Source: Pelargonium x hortorum (taxonomy: Eukaryota > Streptophyta > Magnoliopsida > Geraniales > Geraniaceae). Taken from it: a stretch of DNA of 20,184 nt. The notes below the pieces were generated by a model, which worked only from the letters and a program-made list of their open reading frames with translations, did no database searches and was not told the DNA's origin. Location of the stretch: positions 1 to 20,184 of the forward strand of contig JAYMTJ010000120.1 in NCBI GenBank assembly GCA_036897525.1, given 5' to 3'. Positions within the stretch are counted from its first letter, which is position 1. Each line of letters begins with the position of its first letter. Position numbers and translations under genes: made by a program. This document shows, piece by piece, positions 1 to 10,474 of this stretch.

Positions 1-202
1 AGGGGGAGTGTTGAGATTCAATTCTAAGTTTATTAGAATTAGGAAAGATGTTAGTAAAATTAGGAAATATTATATTTAAGAAAGTTTAGCTTAATTTACT
101 AGTCTAAATTATTTCTTATTTATAGTCTTATTCTCCTACATAAAGGAGTCTCCCTTGTACTAGTTACAAAAAGTAATTCGCGTCAATAAAATAAATTTAA
201 CA
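1..202 (+). mobile_element. LTR retrotransposon end (probable Ty1/copia 3' LTR with polypurine tract), fossil
   Basis: The window opens with a purine-rich block (AGGGGGAG, 1-8) directly followed by TGTTGAGATT, the usual layout of a polypurine tract and the first bases of a 3' LTR. The proposed LTR ends at AATTTAACA (position 202). Its ends form an imperfect inverted repeat, TGTTGAGATT against TGTTAAATT. The interior is AT-rich and has the small size (about 194 bp) seen in some copia-type elements. The rest of the element, the other LTR and the matching target-site copy would be left of the window, so family and completeness cannot be settled. It lies in a GCP6 intron, in the opposite orientation to that gene. 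The call rests on layout, not on any coding part. Confidence 0.5.
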
Positions 203-276
203 GCATGTATAGCAGAAAATTTTGTGAAGAATGCAGTGTCCAAATGAATATAAGATGTGTTAAAGTTTCCACAAAC

Positions 277-3200
277 CTTATGCTGAAGGGAGTGAAGAAA
301 CCGGCACCACGATACATGAGATAACTGTGATTGCACGTATTGCTGTAATGTAGATACAAAATGACTAATCCGGTATCTGACATAAAACAAAGAGAAAATG
401 ACTAAAATCAATATATGGAAAACTTCATGCTGCAATATGTTTGAACTTCAAAGATAAGAACATTTCAGTCCAATGTTGATTTTTGTTTTAGATTGCAAGC
501 ATTTATAATCTGGATTACAATTTGTTAAGCTTTCAGATGATAAAGAACTCCATGTAGACTATGAAACATATTTACCTCGAGGGAACATCGGTCTAACCTA
601 AATAACATAGCGTTTTTTTATGTATATCAAATCGTACATCAGCAGGTACAAATGAAACTTATAAATAGGATAAACTAATTTTTCGGCTCATCATACACTC
701 CCCATAGAAGATTGTATCTCTCTTGATCCACCCACCCTCAAACCAGCAACCCAAATAAACAATGAAAAATTGAACAGTGCATCAAGCTCCAGAGGAGATT
801 TGAACAAAATAACAGGTATCACCTCCAAAAGACTCATTCACACATTTAAATGACAAATCAGGGGACATTAAGAGAATCTGCTTTTAAAAAATACATATGC
901 TAGAAACTAACTCAAAACTAAAAACCAGTTATGGACCAAAATATGTACCAAGGAAAACCCAAAAAAAAGAGGTGTATTCACAACATGATCAAAGCGGGTT
1001 CAAGCCCAGCAGAGTGCCGTAATAGTTTCTGTGGTTTAATAATGTTGGGTAGAGCGTTCTTGACCCTTGATAGGTGATCCCCACAATTGAATAAAATCAG
1101 TGACTGATCAGATTTCAAAAACCATTTTCTGTGAATGCACATATTTCCTCTGTTCCAGTCTAAGCACAAAGTAGTATTTGCTCTAAGAAATTTCTGAGGT
1201 TGAAGTGCTTACTTTTATAGGAAGCAGAGAAGCATTACAGACATCATAAATCAAAATCATAATTTAGAAGTGTTAAATTTTAGTAATTGTCTACGAATAA
1301 TGGCTTGGGCTTTCTATAATAAAAGGTCAATCTTGTTAGTAGAGTATCACTTGCACCTTTATATATAGGTCATTCGTTTTCTTCAACGCCCCCCCTCACA
1401 TGCGAGCCTCACATTTTTCTTTTATATTTGGGCTCAACACTTGCACAATCTGGGACCTTTTAAATTAACACCCCCCCTCATGTGTAGGTATTTTTCTTCC
1501 ATAAGTGGACCATTGCATGCATGTCCATCTACAAGAAGACCGAAGACCACTGGGGCAACATAAACGGGCCAAGGCCTTTATCGAAACCAACTCTTTTACC
1601 AAGTTAAATTTCAAACTATCCTACATATAATGGTTTGGGATACCAATACTAAGGGTTAACAGTGTGATTTTAGTCACCACTTCAACAAAAAGAAAGTTGA
1701 GGGTTAGAAATGGTCCCATCAAAACCTAAATGTAGACATAAAATACAAATACTAAAGAGATACGGTTTAATGAAGCTACTATTCTGAGTACCTTGTCTTC
1801 ATTAAGATATTAAAATGATTCACTTCATGCTGATGCAATTGGGAATGACGCTTCCTATTAATAAAATGCTTCAGTTCCTGTTGACCAAAAACGAAAGGAA
1901 ATTAGTATCTTAACACTGGGATAAAATTAATTGGATAAATTTCCATGGTTAAGCCAATCTCTAGTTTACAGTGATATACATAGACCTTAACCAACATACA
2001 AAATTATAATTCATATTTTAATTTGAACTTCTAGAAACCACCACATACACTTCTATAGTCAGTTAGTCACTATTATATCGTGTCAGATATTTCTTGAATA
2101 TTTGAAAATCTACAATTCGTATGTCAAAGCTTCAAAGTCCCAGGTCTCATAAAATGGAAGAACAGTATTATACAAGATGCTTAGATGTATCAAAACATTT
2201 TTACTAAGCTCAGAATAACAGAATATAAGAAGTAAATACAGAATATTCTTGAATTAGCGCAATAACAAGGAAACCACAAAGAGAGATAACTATAAAACAT
2301 TCAATCCAATGCACAAAACAGGGAGAACAATAGTTCAGACCAGTAAGGATTTGCAATATTTCACGACAGACGACTTTTTACTGCTTTAAGTTCGCCTTTT
2401 GTAGTATCAGTCAGTGGGCAACAATGCTTTTATGATGTTCCAGAGAATATGCAATGTGTCCCACAAAGCAATCCAACAATGTAATTGCATATATTTAGTA
2501 AAAGAGGAATACAGCAATGGTTACTAAAATATGGAATTGAAGAAAACCAGTTTTTTTTTTTAAAAAAAACATACCTTCAATGAACGCCATACATCAGTTA
2601 GTGAAAAAACAGCAAGCTTCACTTGTATCAGAAAGCTAAATATGTCGCCATATATTTTCATTGCACCAGGAGTCAATACTATACTGACTGGCCAATCCAC
2701 TCTATATCCCAAACCTAAGAAGTCAAAGAAACGGACACCTGCAATGTTTGGCAAATGACAATATCAATAGCAAATTATATTGTAGTGTCAGGGGAAAAGG
2801 ATTTAAGAATATCAAGCCAAACTTAAAAATAAGCGACAAGACAATTGTAAAAGATGCAGAAAAAACAAAGGCTGTATAGCTAGTTTGAAAAAGTTTACGA
2901 GTGTACCTATGGTAGAGGTTGATAGAGGCACCATGCCATCTCCTTTCATGTACACAAATAACCGATCCTTATTATGATCTTGTTCACATGAAGACCGCTG
3001 AACTGCGAGCTCAAGTATTCCTTGTAGTTCAGAAACTCTCTGACCAGCCTCTGTAACAGACCATTTCTGTTTTTTATGGGAAGGAAGAAAGTCAGGATAG
3101 TCTTATACAATGAAAGCAAAACTACAATTGACGATGCCAAATTAAAGTGATTGGTAGATAGAAATACATGATTCCAAAGGGACATGATGAACAGATCTGC

Positions 3201-5760
3201 CCAGTCTGCCAATTCCATGAAATGGTACCGTCTCAGTGCCAACAGATGCTCTTGTAAATCAAATCCTTCTTCAAGCAACTTGATAGTTAACTTGCTTATA
3301 TACTGATATCTAATGTTGTTAAGGAAAAATAGAGAGAGAAGAATAAGAAAGTCATAATCACTTATAAAACAATCTTGGGATCTCCATAAGTTACAATGGC
3401 TTTTCAATTATATAAATACATTTACTATTACTCCCTCTGTCCCACTTTTAACTGTTCATTATTTTTAAAATGGGTGTCTCAATTTCACTTCCACTTTCCC
3501 TTTAATAAGGCAATTATGCTAGGATTACCAATAATATTCTTTAGCTTAGTAATAATCACTTGACTTTATTACACAAGAGCACAAGGAGGAAACGCAAGCA
3601 TCTACATATTATCCTTAATGTTCACAAAAATTCAAATAGAACAATTATTTTGGGACGGAATGAGTAAAAAAAAATACTTTTTTTCCTATATCTATTCCCT
3701 TCTCAAAATAAGCGTTTTGCTTGACTTTTTGCAAAAAAAAAAAAAGATAATTTAAGTAGTGTTTGATTTTCCCTTATGTGCCCCAATGTGCCTTTAAGGT
3801 ACTTGAGCGATTCTAACAAACTCATCTTAAGGATACTGATAATAATTCAGCAATAACTGACTAGACAAAAGGAAAATAGGACATTTTTAAGTCTAAGATC
3901 CAATAAAACAATCTCATCCTTACTCATGGTTTTTTAGGATATTCAAGGTCCATCAACAGAGATAATAGTGAAAACCTAACCTTCTCAAAATCTCAAAGCT
4001 ACAATCCACTAAGGTAGTGTATGGTATACTTCGAAGGGAAAGCGAATATAGAAAAAAAAATGGAAATGAGAATGTTATTCTCTTTGTTTATTTTTTTAAC
4101 AATTTGCTAGAAGGTATATAATAACTTAGTAATTGGAATACCATTCCTCCTTTTTCGATGGATCAATAATGGGCAAACATATGGGAATAGGGTTCGAATG
4201 GGAATGTAAATGCAAAGTTCCTAATATAATCACAAATAAGGGGTGATTCTGATTCCCTTAAAAAAAATCAGTACAAATGCTACCTAAGATACTTCTATTC
4301 ACATGGTTGTGTCTTGATCAGGCTTATAATGATATATTCTATATACTGGTCATGATATTTTTTAATGGGTTTTAGCCCATAAACCAACTAACAAAAGGCA
4401 ACGCCTAATTGATTAACGGTTGATCTGTACATTTTTTAACAAAAAGCCTCGGTTGTTACGCTTGCTGATAGAAAAGAAAAAAAAAAGGATACTGAAGCAA
4501 GATTTCTTGTAGTAGGCACTTGTCAATAACGAAGTCAAGTGGTATCTCAAACATAGCTGATAAACTCTGCCTTTGATCTCCAACGTTGCCATCGACACTA
4601 TTACTGCACATACCAAGCAAACTCTGCCAACCACTCCCACCAGAAGCATTTGTCAAAGTGACATCATCTTGATTGAAGCTTGTCAGGTCCGATGGTGAAT
4701 AGGTAGGAGACATTTTGATGTTATCAATCAAGATACCATGTCTGTCATACCCTCGTTGACCATGTAAAGCAGTCTTACCAGTTGTAGCAGAAGTACTGGA
4801 GTCCACGACCGATGGAGAGTCAGATCTGAAATTAAACCCATGTCTTGAATCAATGGCTAGCTTATCCACGTACACCTTGCAAGGATCTTCCACAGAAGAA
4901 AAGTCGAAGGAAGGAAAAGATTCCCTATGGTCTGGGTTGCATCTCTCTCCAAGCTTGCTCATCAGGCGAAAAGAGTTTTTTGTTAATAAAGGGTTCTTAC
5001 TGAGATAACTACAATTGTAATTCAGTGTCAATGGCTGCAATGCAAATAAGTGTTTCGAATCAAGAGCCCCTTCCTCAATGTGATCATCATCGGAGGCTTT
5101 CGCAATCAAACCACGGTTAGTGGCAATTATATTGCCCAAATATAACATATCTTCCTTTAAAAACCCCATGTATCCATTGCTAAACCTTTGGCTAGTATCT
5201 GACGGATGTAACCTTCTGTCCTCTCTACAGTCCCCATCAGTACAAGAGGGACTTACTGAAATGCAGCTGAATGGCAAACTGAAATCAGGTAAACCCTCTG
5301 CAGATTGCATATCTGACAAAATTGACTGGTGTGCCCCCTCCGACCCAAGGGCCACAGATATGTGATTCAAATTTGTTTCACTATGACAAGAATATTCAAA
5401 ATGACCTTGGGAATCACCTCCAGTATGACATAAGTTTTTGCTTTGAAGGGGATCTTTCGATGTCTTAACAGTAGACTTGCTCACAGAGAAGTTCAAAGCA
5501 GATAAATATTTTTGCTCCAGATTGACCAAGCTATTAGCAATCAGGATTTGCTTCTCAGCCTCAATATGGTCCTCTGAGCTGCTTAAGGATGAACATTCCA
5601 ATGACTCCAGTGGATCCAGCATATAAGAGAAATCATCTTCTGTACTTGAGGCCACAGAGTGAACATCACCAACAGCCCTGAAGATCAATTAAGTTTCAAT
5701 TAGCAGATATTGTTCTCTAATGTATAAACCTTCTATTTAATATTTGCATGGCAAGGGCTC

Positions 5761-5831
<71 letters not shown>

Positions 5832-8800
5832 ACATGTTTGAGCCTGGAGGAGCACCTGAGATGTCATTCGAGGTGAACGAGTCTGGGATTGTGCAACTTC
5901 CACAACCATCAGAAAATATAGGTAGAGAACCCTGCAAAATTGATCATTCTCATTTAAAGAATAAGAAGGCACCCACATAATCAGGCGGCAAAACTAAAAC
6001 AAACTCAGTTGAAAGCATATAAAATAAGTTCACTGATTAACCATGCAAGAAAGCTACAATTGAGATAACTCCTATCAGTATAGTCCTTGATGGGACAAGA
6101 AATAATAATAATTAAAAATAGTAACATGCTTTCCACCAGAATTTGAGCAAAATATCAAAATGCAAATCACAGTAACCACAATTTGCATTTCATTAAGCAT
6201 TGAATTCTTTAAGTGTCAGCTCAAATACATGCTGAAGAAAATTGCATTACTTCCACATAATTAACATAAATTTTCTTCAATAAAAAAAAAAGTAAATAAA
6301 TAAATAAAAACCTCCCAACTCAGTTGAAAAGACTCAAGTCAGACAAAGAAATTGATAGTTATGAGCATTCAGAACAAAAAATAAAACATAATGCCTGGGT
6401 GATAAATCGATAATCAGGTAACTGAATATAATGTTTCATCTAACACTAGTGTCTAGGATTTAAGCATTAAACAAAATGTAAATTCGCATTTACATATAAT
6501 TAATGGATAGGCAAGAGAATATGCAGACACGCAACGATAAGTGGCTAAGATTACAAACTTCATTTCTTTATATTCGATTGCCACCCTAGCTATGGACCAG
6601 AGAAATCAATGAAGTCAAAATTGAAATTGCATAACCTACTTATTAAATAAATCATATACTGAAACAGTCATGCTTGTAAGAAGCTGAAACATTATGATAA
6701 TATTACCTGTTGATAACTGAGCTCTAATTTTGTGAAAAAGTTCTCAACATTTTCCTGCATCCTTTCATAATAATTGTTCCTTGCAAGTACCATAGCCTCA
6801 ATATTTAATTTGTTAAAGATCAGTGGAGATGTGAAGGATAGATGCTCACTTGAAAACCCACTCCAGCAGGGAAGAAAATTTTCAATACTATGGTCTCTGT
6901 TCGCAATATAATTGCACAGCTCAAGCAATTTCATGAGCACTTGAAGTTGCTGACCAGCTCTCACAAGTGGAATTGTGAATTCCTTCAGAAAACAAGGAAT
7001 GGCAACTCCATCTCGCTCCTGAGGTGATGAGTCCCAGAGTTTAAAATGTAAACACTAGAAATAATATAGTTATGATATTTAAAACATTCTGCTTAAGTCT
7101 CTATATTACAGCAAAAACAATTACCTTAATATTCACCAACGGGAAATCAATAGACATGCCAGCTTTACCAAGTGAATCGGGTGGTAGGTTGTCCAGATGT
7201 TCTATTATAAACTCCCTATAAGGATCACTAATCTCAGCTTTGTATATCCATGATCTAATAAATCCAAAATATGGTTCACATGACTGAAGAAAAAGAAACT
7301 TGAGAAGAGGACTATGGGCCGGATCTGCAACCTAAAAGAAGTTTTCTAATAACTTGTTAGTCAAACCACAGGAAATTACACGAAATTATGAAAGATACAC
7401 ATCACATCCATTCTTTAAAGTAACAAAAACTACAATTTGCAAGCACTAAAGAATGATCTTCAAAAATCAAGTCCATGCACTCATATTATTTAAGAAGCAG
7501 ACAACAGAAAAACTTTAAGCAGCTCCAAAGATCACAAATGGATGAACTGCACTAGATTAGTAATCAATACAACTCTTTCAAGGGAGTAAGCAAGCCTGTC
7601 AGAAAAAACATTTTACCAAAATTCTTCTATGTATATATACTCAAAAGAGGGCGGTGAATCATAATGCAATAGGATGATATGATAATATATACTGTTCGAA
7701 AACATAAGTGAACACTACTAATCATTACAAACTTATGCAACAACCAAAAGATAGTAACAGTGAATTAAACGTACATATGTACAAATATATACATTTATAT
7801 AACACTTACCTGCAGTTGTGTATACAAATATGAAAGCAGATCTCCTCCTCTGGGAAAGTTGCGGAATTCAAGGAGTGCTTTAGCAATTAGACCCTCAAAA
7901 GAAGATGTTGAGAAGCATAATGCTATTTCACGTAGGTTGCAAATATTTCCAAGAGCTTCAACCTGGACCCTCAGTTCCTTTGTATGCATGTAGACTTCTA
8001 ATAGAGTAATCTCAGAATGTACAACACCAGTGAGACACCCTACCCCAAAAGATGAGTGTAAGGGTGTTTCAACACCCTTTGATAATGAACGCCTCAAACT
8101 CACCGATGAATACAAAGTATCCAGCGCGCGCACATACCCTTCTAAAACCTTTCTCACAGCAACAGAAAATGCCTGATTAATAAGGCTATGTGATGGATGA
8201 TCTTCCTCGTGCAAATCATCGTCATGATGATTTTGGTTTTCCATTGGTTCAGAATTTACAGGTTTGTTTCTGACTGAGTTATTTTCCAAATCAAAATTTA
8301 TAAAGTAGTCTACAAATTTATGAAGAAGAAATACTAGAGACCCTGAGCATCCTATGGATTTGAGAATATTTCCTAATGCATGAGTGCTTGACAACCGGTT
8401 CCATAGACTTGGAATGTGATGGAAGGTCCTATCCGCTGGGTCAGAGCAAAAGGCATCAGAAAGCTTTTCAATACTAATAATAGCCGATTTTACACCTTGC
8501 AGTGCATTCATAGCCAACCGCACCAGGCTAGCTTCCTGTGACAAAATATTCATAAATTTTTTTATACCACGGAAGATATAACACAACTTTATCTTGAAAT
8601 GAAGACTAACTCCTTCAAATTACCAAAAACTAATATCCTGAACTGAACCCATAACTTTTTATACCATAACTGCTCAACGCATCTGATTAACTAATAATAA
8701 TTAACAATATCATATATAGGCATCTATACAGAATTAGTACAGGTTTGATCAAGTCACCTAAATGACTTACAAAAGTTTCCTTACTTTTGCTGATCAAATG

Positions 8801-9436
8801 ACAAGTTCTTTATAACAAACCACTTGTGTCCTTAACAGCATCATGTGATTAAAACACAAAACAAAACTTGCATAAATTTTCAGTTAAATTTCTGCATTAT
8901 TTTCATATTTCTTGCACACTACATTACAGCTGCTAAAATAAAAGAGACCAAATACCTGAAACCAGAAACATAAATAATGGCATCTCCAAATTTAAATTGC
9001 ATCACTGTGACTGAAATGAATCATTCACCAGTAACAGATAACCATCATTATTGCCGATAAAATAAAAACATAATTTACTTCGCACTCAATAACTGAGCAA
9101 GCAGCTTGCGCAATCAAACGTCCAATTCACTAACACTACAATTTGCTGAAACACATTAACATGTGTACATAGCCTTAGTGGCACATTTTACAGAAACAAA
9201 ATTGAAATTCAGAGAAGATGAAAGGTTGGGAAGAGAAAACCCTAACAGAGCCGAGAGTGAAGTGCGGGACTTACGGAGACGGAGGAGGTGTCGGAGAGGG
9301 GCTGTGGAGAGGGAGGGTGAGAGTGGGAGAAAGGTCGGGTTTGGGAAGGAATAGACTCCCAAGGTCTGGGAGGAAGCCATGGATCTTCGAGCTTGAGATT
9401 GTCGAACAGCGACGAGAAATTCGCATCCACTGCCAT
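277..9436 (-). CDS. GCP6: Gamma-tubulin complex component 6 (GCP6), 11 exons, C-terminal end outside window
   Basis: GCP6 is a Spc97/Spc98-family subunit of the gamma-tubulin ring complex, which nucleates microtubules. Exons (minus): 9436-9275, 8535-7810, 7331-7125, 7018-6707, 5931-5834, 5677-4493, 3309-3168, 3066-2907, 2738-2575, 1877-1792, 376-277. All join in frame, giving 1114 codons with no stop. The start MAVDANFSSLF has AAATGG context. Residues ~55-365 form GRIP1 (LVRLAMNALQGVKS, SLWNRLSSTHALGNILKS). Residues ~502-896 are one long acidic, Ser-rich exon, matching the large linker that distinguishes GCP6 from GCP2-4. GRIP2 starts near 897 (LLEEGFDLQEHLLALRRYHF, DWADLFIMSLWNH, FSFLIQVKLAVFSLTDVW, HFVSTLQQYVQSQLSHVSW). 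About 100 more residues are expected from family length and must lie left of position 277. Most introns are GT-AG; intron 6 is U12-like. GCP5 is less likely because of the linker. Confidence 0.9.
377..1791 (-). other. GCP6 intron 10
   Basis: This 1415-base intron is bounded by AAG-ACA-AG|GTACTC at 1792/1791 and TATGTCAG|ATACCGG at 377/376. Both sides translate to conserved GRIP2 sequence (FNILMKT / RYRISHFV) with phase 2 preserved. It is AT-rich. Apart from the G-rich LTR-like patch near 1388-1640 I see no coding sequence, RNA gene or structured repeat in it. Confidence 0.8.
1388..1640 (-). mobile_element. Possible old LTR-element (TRIM-like) fragments, fossil
   Basis: Read on the minus strand, two polypurine-tract-like blocks occur about 85 bases apart (CATGAGGGGGGGTGTT and CATGTGAGGGGGGGCGTT). 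A block near 1590-1610 resembles an LTR end followed by an initiator-tRNA-complementary start (ATTTAAC then TGGTAAAAGAG). This is the kind of layout left by small, non-coding LTR elements. The piece is degenerate and old, no paired LTR is visible, and the assignment is tentative. Confidence 0.3.
1878..2574 (-). other. GCP6 intron 9
   Basis: This 697-base intron runs from TTGAAG|GTATGT (2575/2574) to GTCAACAG|GAACTG (1878/1877). It joins LTDVWRSLK to ELKHFINRK in phase 0. It contains homopolymer A/T runs next to the donor (2551-2569) and otherwise unremarkable AT-rich DNA. I see no other feature in it. Confidence 0.8.
3431..3664. mobile_element. Stowaway-type MITE (Tc1/mariner)
   Basis: The terminal inverted repeats are CTCCCTCTGTCCCA at 3431-3444 and TGGGACGGAATGAG at 3651-3664, close to the standard Stowaway terminus CTCCCTCCGTCCCA. 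The element is flanked on both sides by TA (3429-3430 and 3665-3666), the expected target duplication. It is 234 bp, AT-rich and non-coding, and sits in the GCP6 U12-type intron. Confidence 0.85.
4013..4284. mobile_element. Tourist-like MITE (PIF/Harbinger)
   Basis: GGTAGTGTATGG at 4013-4024 is repeated inverted at the right end as GTACAAATGCTACC (4271-4284). TAA flanks both sides (4010-4012 and 4285-4287), the target duplication typical of PIF/Harbinger MITEs. The element is 272 bp and non-coding, with internal GGAAT-type subrepeats. It lies in the same GCP6 intron as the Stowaway copy. The inverted repeats match imperfectly (about 9 of 12), so the copy is not young. Confidence 0.65.
5762..5826. 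repeat. Compound microsatellite (TG)17(GA)16
   Basis: There are seventeen TG units (5762-5795) followed by about sixteen GA units (5795-5826) with no interruption. On the transcribed strand this is (TC)n then (CA)n. It starts about eight bases after the donor of a 156-base GCP6 intron (5678-5833) and fills about 40% of that intron. Apparent reading frames through it on either strand are artefacts of the repeat. Confidence 0.97.
5932..6706 (-). other. GCP6 intron 4
   Basis: This intron of 775 bases runs from CAACAG|GTAATA (6707/6706) to TTTTGCAG|GGTTCT (5932/5931), phase 0. It is AT-rich with short A and T runs. I see no coding sequence, RNA gene or transposon ends in it. Confidence 0.8.
7332..7809 (-). 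other. GCP6 intron 2
   Basis: This 478-base intron runs from CTGCAG|GTAAGTG (7810/7809) to TTTTAG|GTTGCAGATCC (7332/7331). A second possible acceptor, GTTGCAG, lies a few bases inside the exon. The first is preferred because it keeps the frame with QLQ-VADPAHSPLLKF. I see nothing else in it. Confidence 0.8.
8536..9274 (-). other. GCP6 intron 1
   Basis: This 739-base intron runs from GTCTCC|GTAAGT (9275/9274) to TTGTCACAG|GAAGCT (8536/8535), phase 0. It joins DTSSVS to EASLVRLAMNAL. It is AT-rich and holds no recognisable feature. Confidence 0.8.
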
Positions 9437-9560
9437 TTCCGGATCTTCGAGACGCTTCGTCCTTACAGTAAAATCTGTCTACTTCTGCTGCTGCGCCTGC
9501 GCGCGCACATCATTTTAGTTTATCGGTCTTGGAGGATTCTATGATAGGATCAAAACAGCT
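9437..9560 (-). promoter_or_regulatory. GCP6 5' leader and core promoter region
   Basis: This is the stretch directly upstream of the GCP6 start codon. It has a GC-rich patch with alternating GCGCGC near 9497-9506 and no TATA box that I can see, consistent with a housekeeping-type start. If transcription begins upstream of 9513, the leader would carry a 16-codon upstream reading frame (ATG 9513, stop TAA 9465-9463). The transcription start cannot be placed from sequence alone. Confidence 0.35.
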
Positions 9561-9980
9561 CCGTCACTCAATAATTCAAAAACCATAACTAAAGTAACGA
9601 GTTCCGGACGGACAGTCAATACTCAATAGTTGGGTTCGGATCCTTTGGGAAGAAGGAGCTATAATTACCAACAACAAAATATATTATCTCTCACGTTTTA
9701 AATGAACTTTGAATCTGAAACTTTAGAGGTGGAACCCAAGCGTCTTAAATCTTTTGATGTCATCGTCCGTGTCATCTAGGTCGACTCCTTATAGTTTGGG
9801 TCCCAAACTATCGCATATTCATGCTTCTGAAAGGGTTTGTTAACTTAGAGGAACTCGCAGAGTCGATTAGAGATTAACATGTGTTTAGGGGCCATTTTGA
9901 ATAAAAATAATAGTTGTGGAGCATTCTAGAGCTAATATAATTAACATATAAAAACTAAAGTAATCAACACCCATTAAATC

Positions 9981-10047
9981 AAGCGGTTTAAGACACTGGA
10001 ATTTCCCTAAGAGATATCACGTTCAAATCTCATTAGAACCACCGAGG
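9981..10047 (+). repeat. SINE-like tRNA-derived head
   Basis: AGCGGTTTAAGACACTGG (9982-9999) resembles an A box and CGTTCAAATCTC (10020-10031) resembles a B box, with internal-promoter spacing between them. They are followed by ATTAGAACCACCGAGGATG and a TAA-rich tail (10050-10086). This is the arrangement of a plant tRNA-derived SINE 5' region. It does not fold as an intact tRNA, and no target duplication was identified. Confidence 0.35.
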
Positions 10048-10049
10048 AT

Positions 10050-10248
10050 GTTAGTATTGTTAATAATAATAATAATAAATAAATAAAGTTAAGATAAATC
10101 GACTCAACTAGTGGTCTAATAAGATCAAACCGGTACATATTGTGGTTAAAACATGGGCTAATTGTTGATAATAAATAAATAATAAAAAGTTAAGGTAAAC
10201 CGACTCAACTAGAGGTCTATTATGATCATACCAGTACATATTGTGGTT
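10050..10248 (+). repeat. Two-copy tandem duplication, period 101 bp
   Basis: Two blocks share a TAATAAATAAA-type start, then (GA)CTCAACTAG-GGTCTA and GTACATATTGTGGTT. The anchor GACTCAACTA is at 10101 and again at 10202, giving a 101-base period. The copies differ at several positions, so the duplication is not recent. No function is apparent. Confidence 0.7.
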
Positions 10249-10255
10249 CGCCCGC

Positions 10256-10468
10256 TGACTTAGATTGAGTCGTTGAATGAATTCGATCGATTATATAGAA
10301 ATCTTTCAAACGAAATCAAATGTGTGCGACTTCTTATTCGAAGCATTACAACCATCATGTGGCAACATCAGGGAAACAAACATCTTTTGGACTTGGATAT
10401 GAATTATGATGCAACAAGCTTTGGTGAGCTTGCGCTTGGGACGAGTTGGGCCGATTTCGGCCGATAAC
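10256..10468 (+). repeat. Diverged intergenic repeat, copy A
   Basis: This stretch aligns with 10871-11060. Shared landmarks in order are GACTTAGATTGAGTC / GACTTGGACCGAATC, AAATCAAATG / GGATCAAATG, CGACTTCTTATTCGAAGCATTACA / CGTCTTCTTGTTAAGACATTACA, TTTGGTGAGCTTG / TTTTGATGAGCTAG, and CTTGGGACGAGTTGGGC / CTTGGGCCAAGTTGGGC. An open frame across copy A is not kept in copy B, so I do not call a gene. It is probably an unclassified, old dispersed repeat. Confidence 0.65.
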
Positions 10469-10474
10469 TCACTT

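Larger units (their letters stand above)
3310..4492 (-). other. U12-type (minor spliceosome) intron in GCP6
   Basis: The donor reads CTTCA|GTATCCTTTT (4493/4492), the U12 5' consensus GTATCCTTT. Close to the 3' end is TTCCTTAAC (3326-3318), the textbook U12 branch-point element, 8-10 bases from the terminal AG at 3311-3310. Splicing these sites keeps the frame and gives LLQEILLQ-YQYISKLTIKLLEEGF across the GRIP2 boundary. There is no polypyrimidine tract between branch site and AG, as expected for this class. The intron is 1183 bases long and includes two MITEs (3431-3664 and 4013-4284). Confidence 0.88.

Noticed and set aside
1000-1030. GGTTCAAGCCC, a tRNA T-loop-like motif
   Set aside because: No A box, acceptor stem or anticodon arm can be placed upstream. 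An isolated match.
4489-4494. U2-type exon end at CTTCAG|TATCC for GCP6 exon 6
   Set aside because: It gives no GT donor. Moving one base yields the GTATCCTTT U12 donor, which also keeps the frame.
5733-5980. Open frames on both strands through the TG/GA microsatellite
   Set aside because: They are Cys-Val, Glu-Arg and His-Thr runs produced by the dinucleotide repeat itself. The real coding part here is GCP6 exon 5 (5834-5931, minus).
9163-9544. Plus-strand frames of 63 and 108 codons opposite GCP6 exon 1
   Set aside because: Arg/Gly-rich shadow translations of a CT-rich coding exon on the other strand, with no domain and no promoter.
10273-10467. 64-codon plus-strand frame in the intergenic region
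   Set aside because: It lies inside diverged repeat copy A and its frame is not maintained in copy B, so there is no sign of protein-level constraint.
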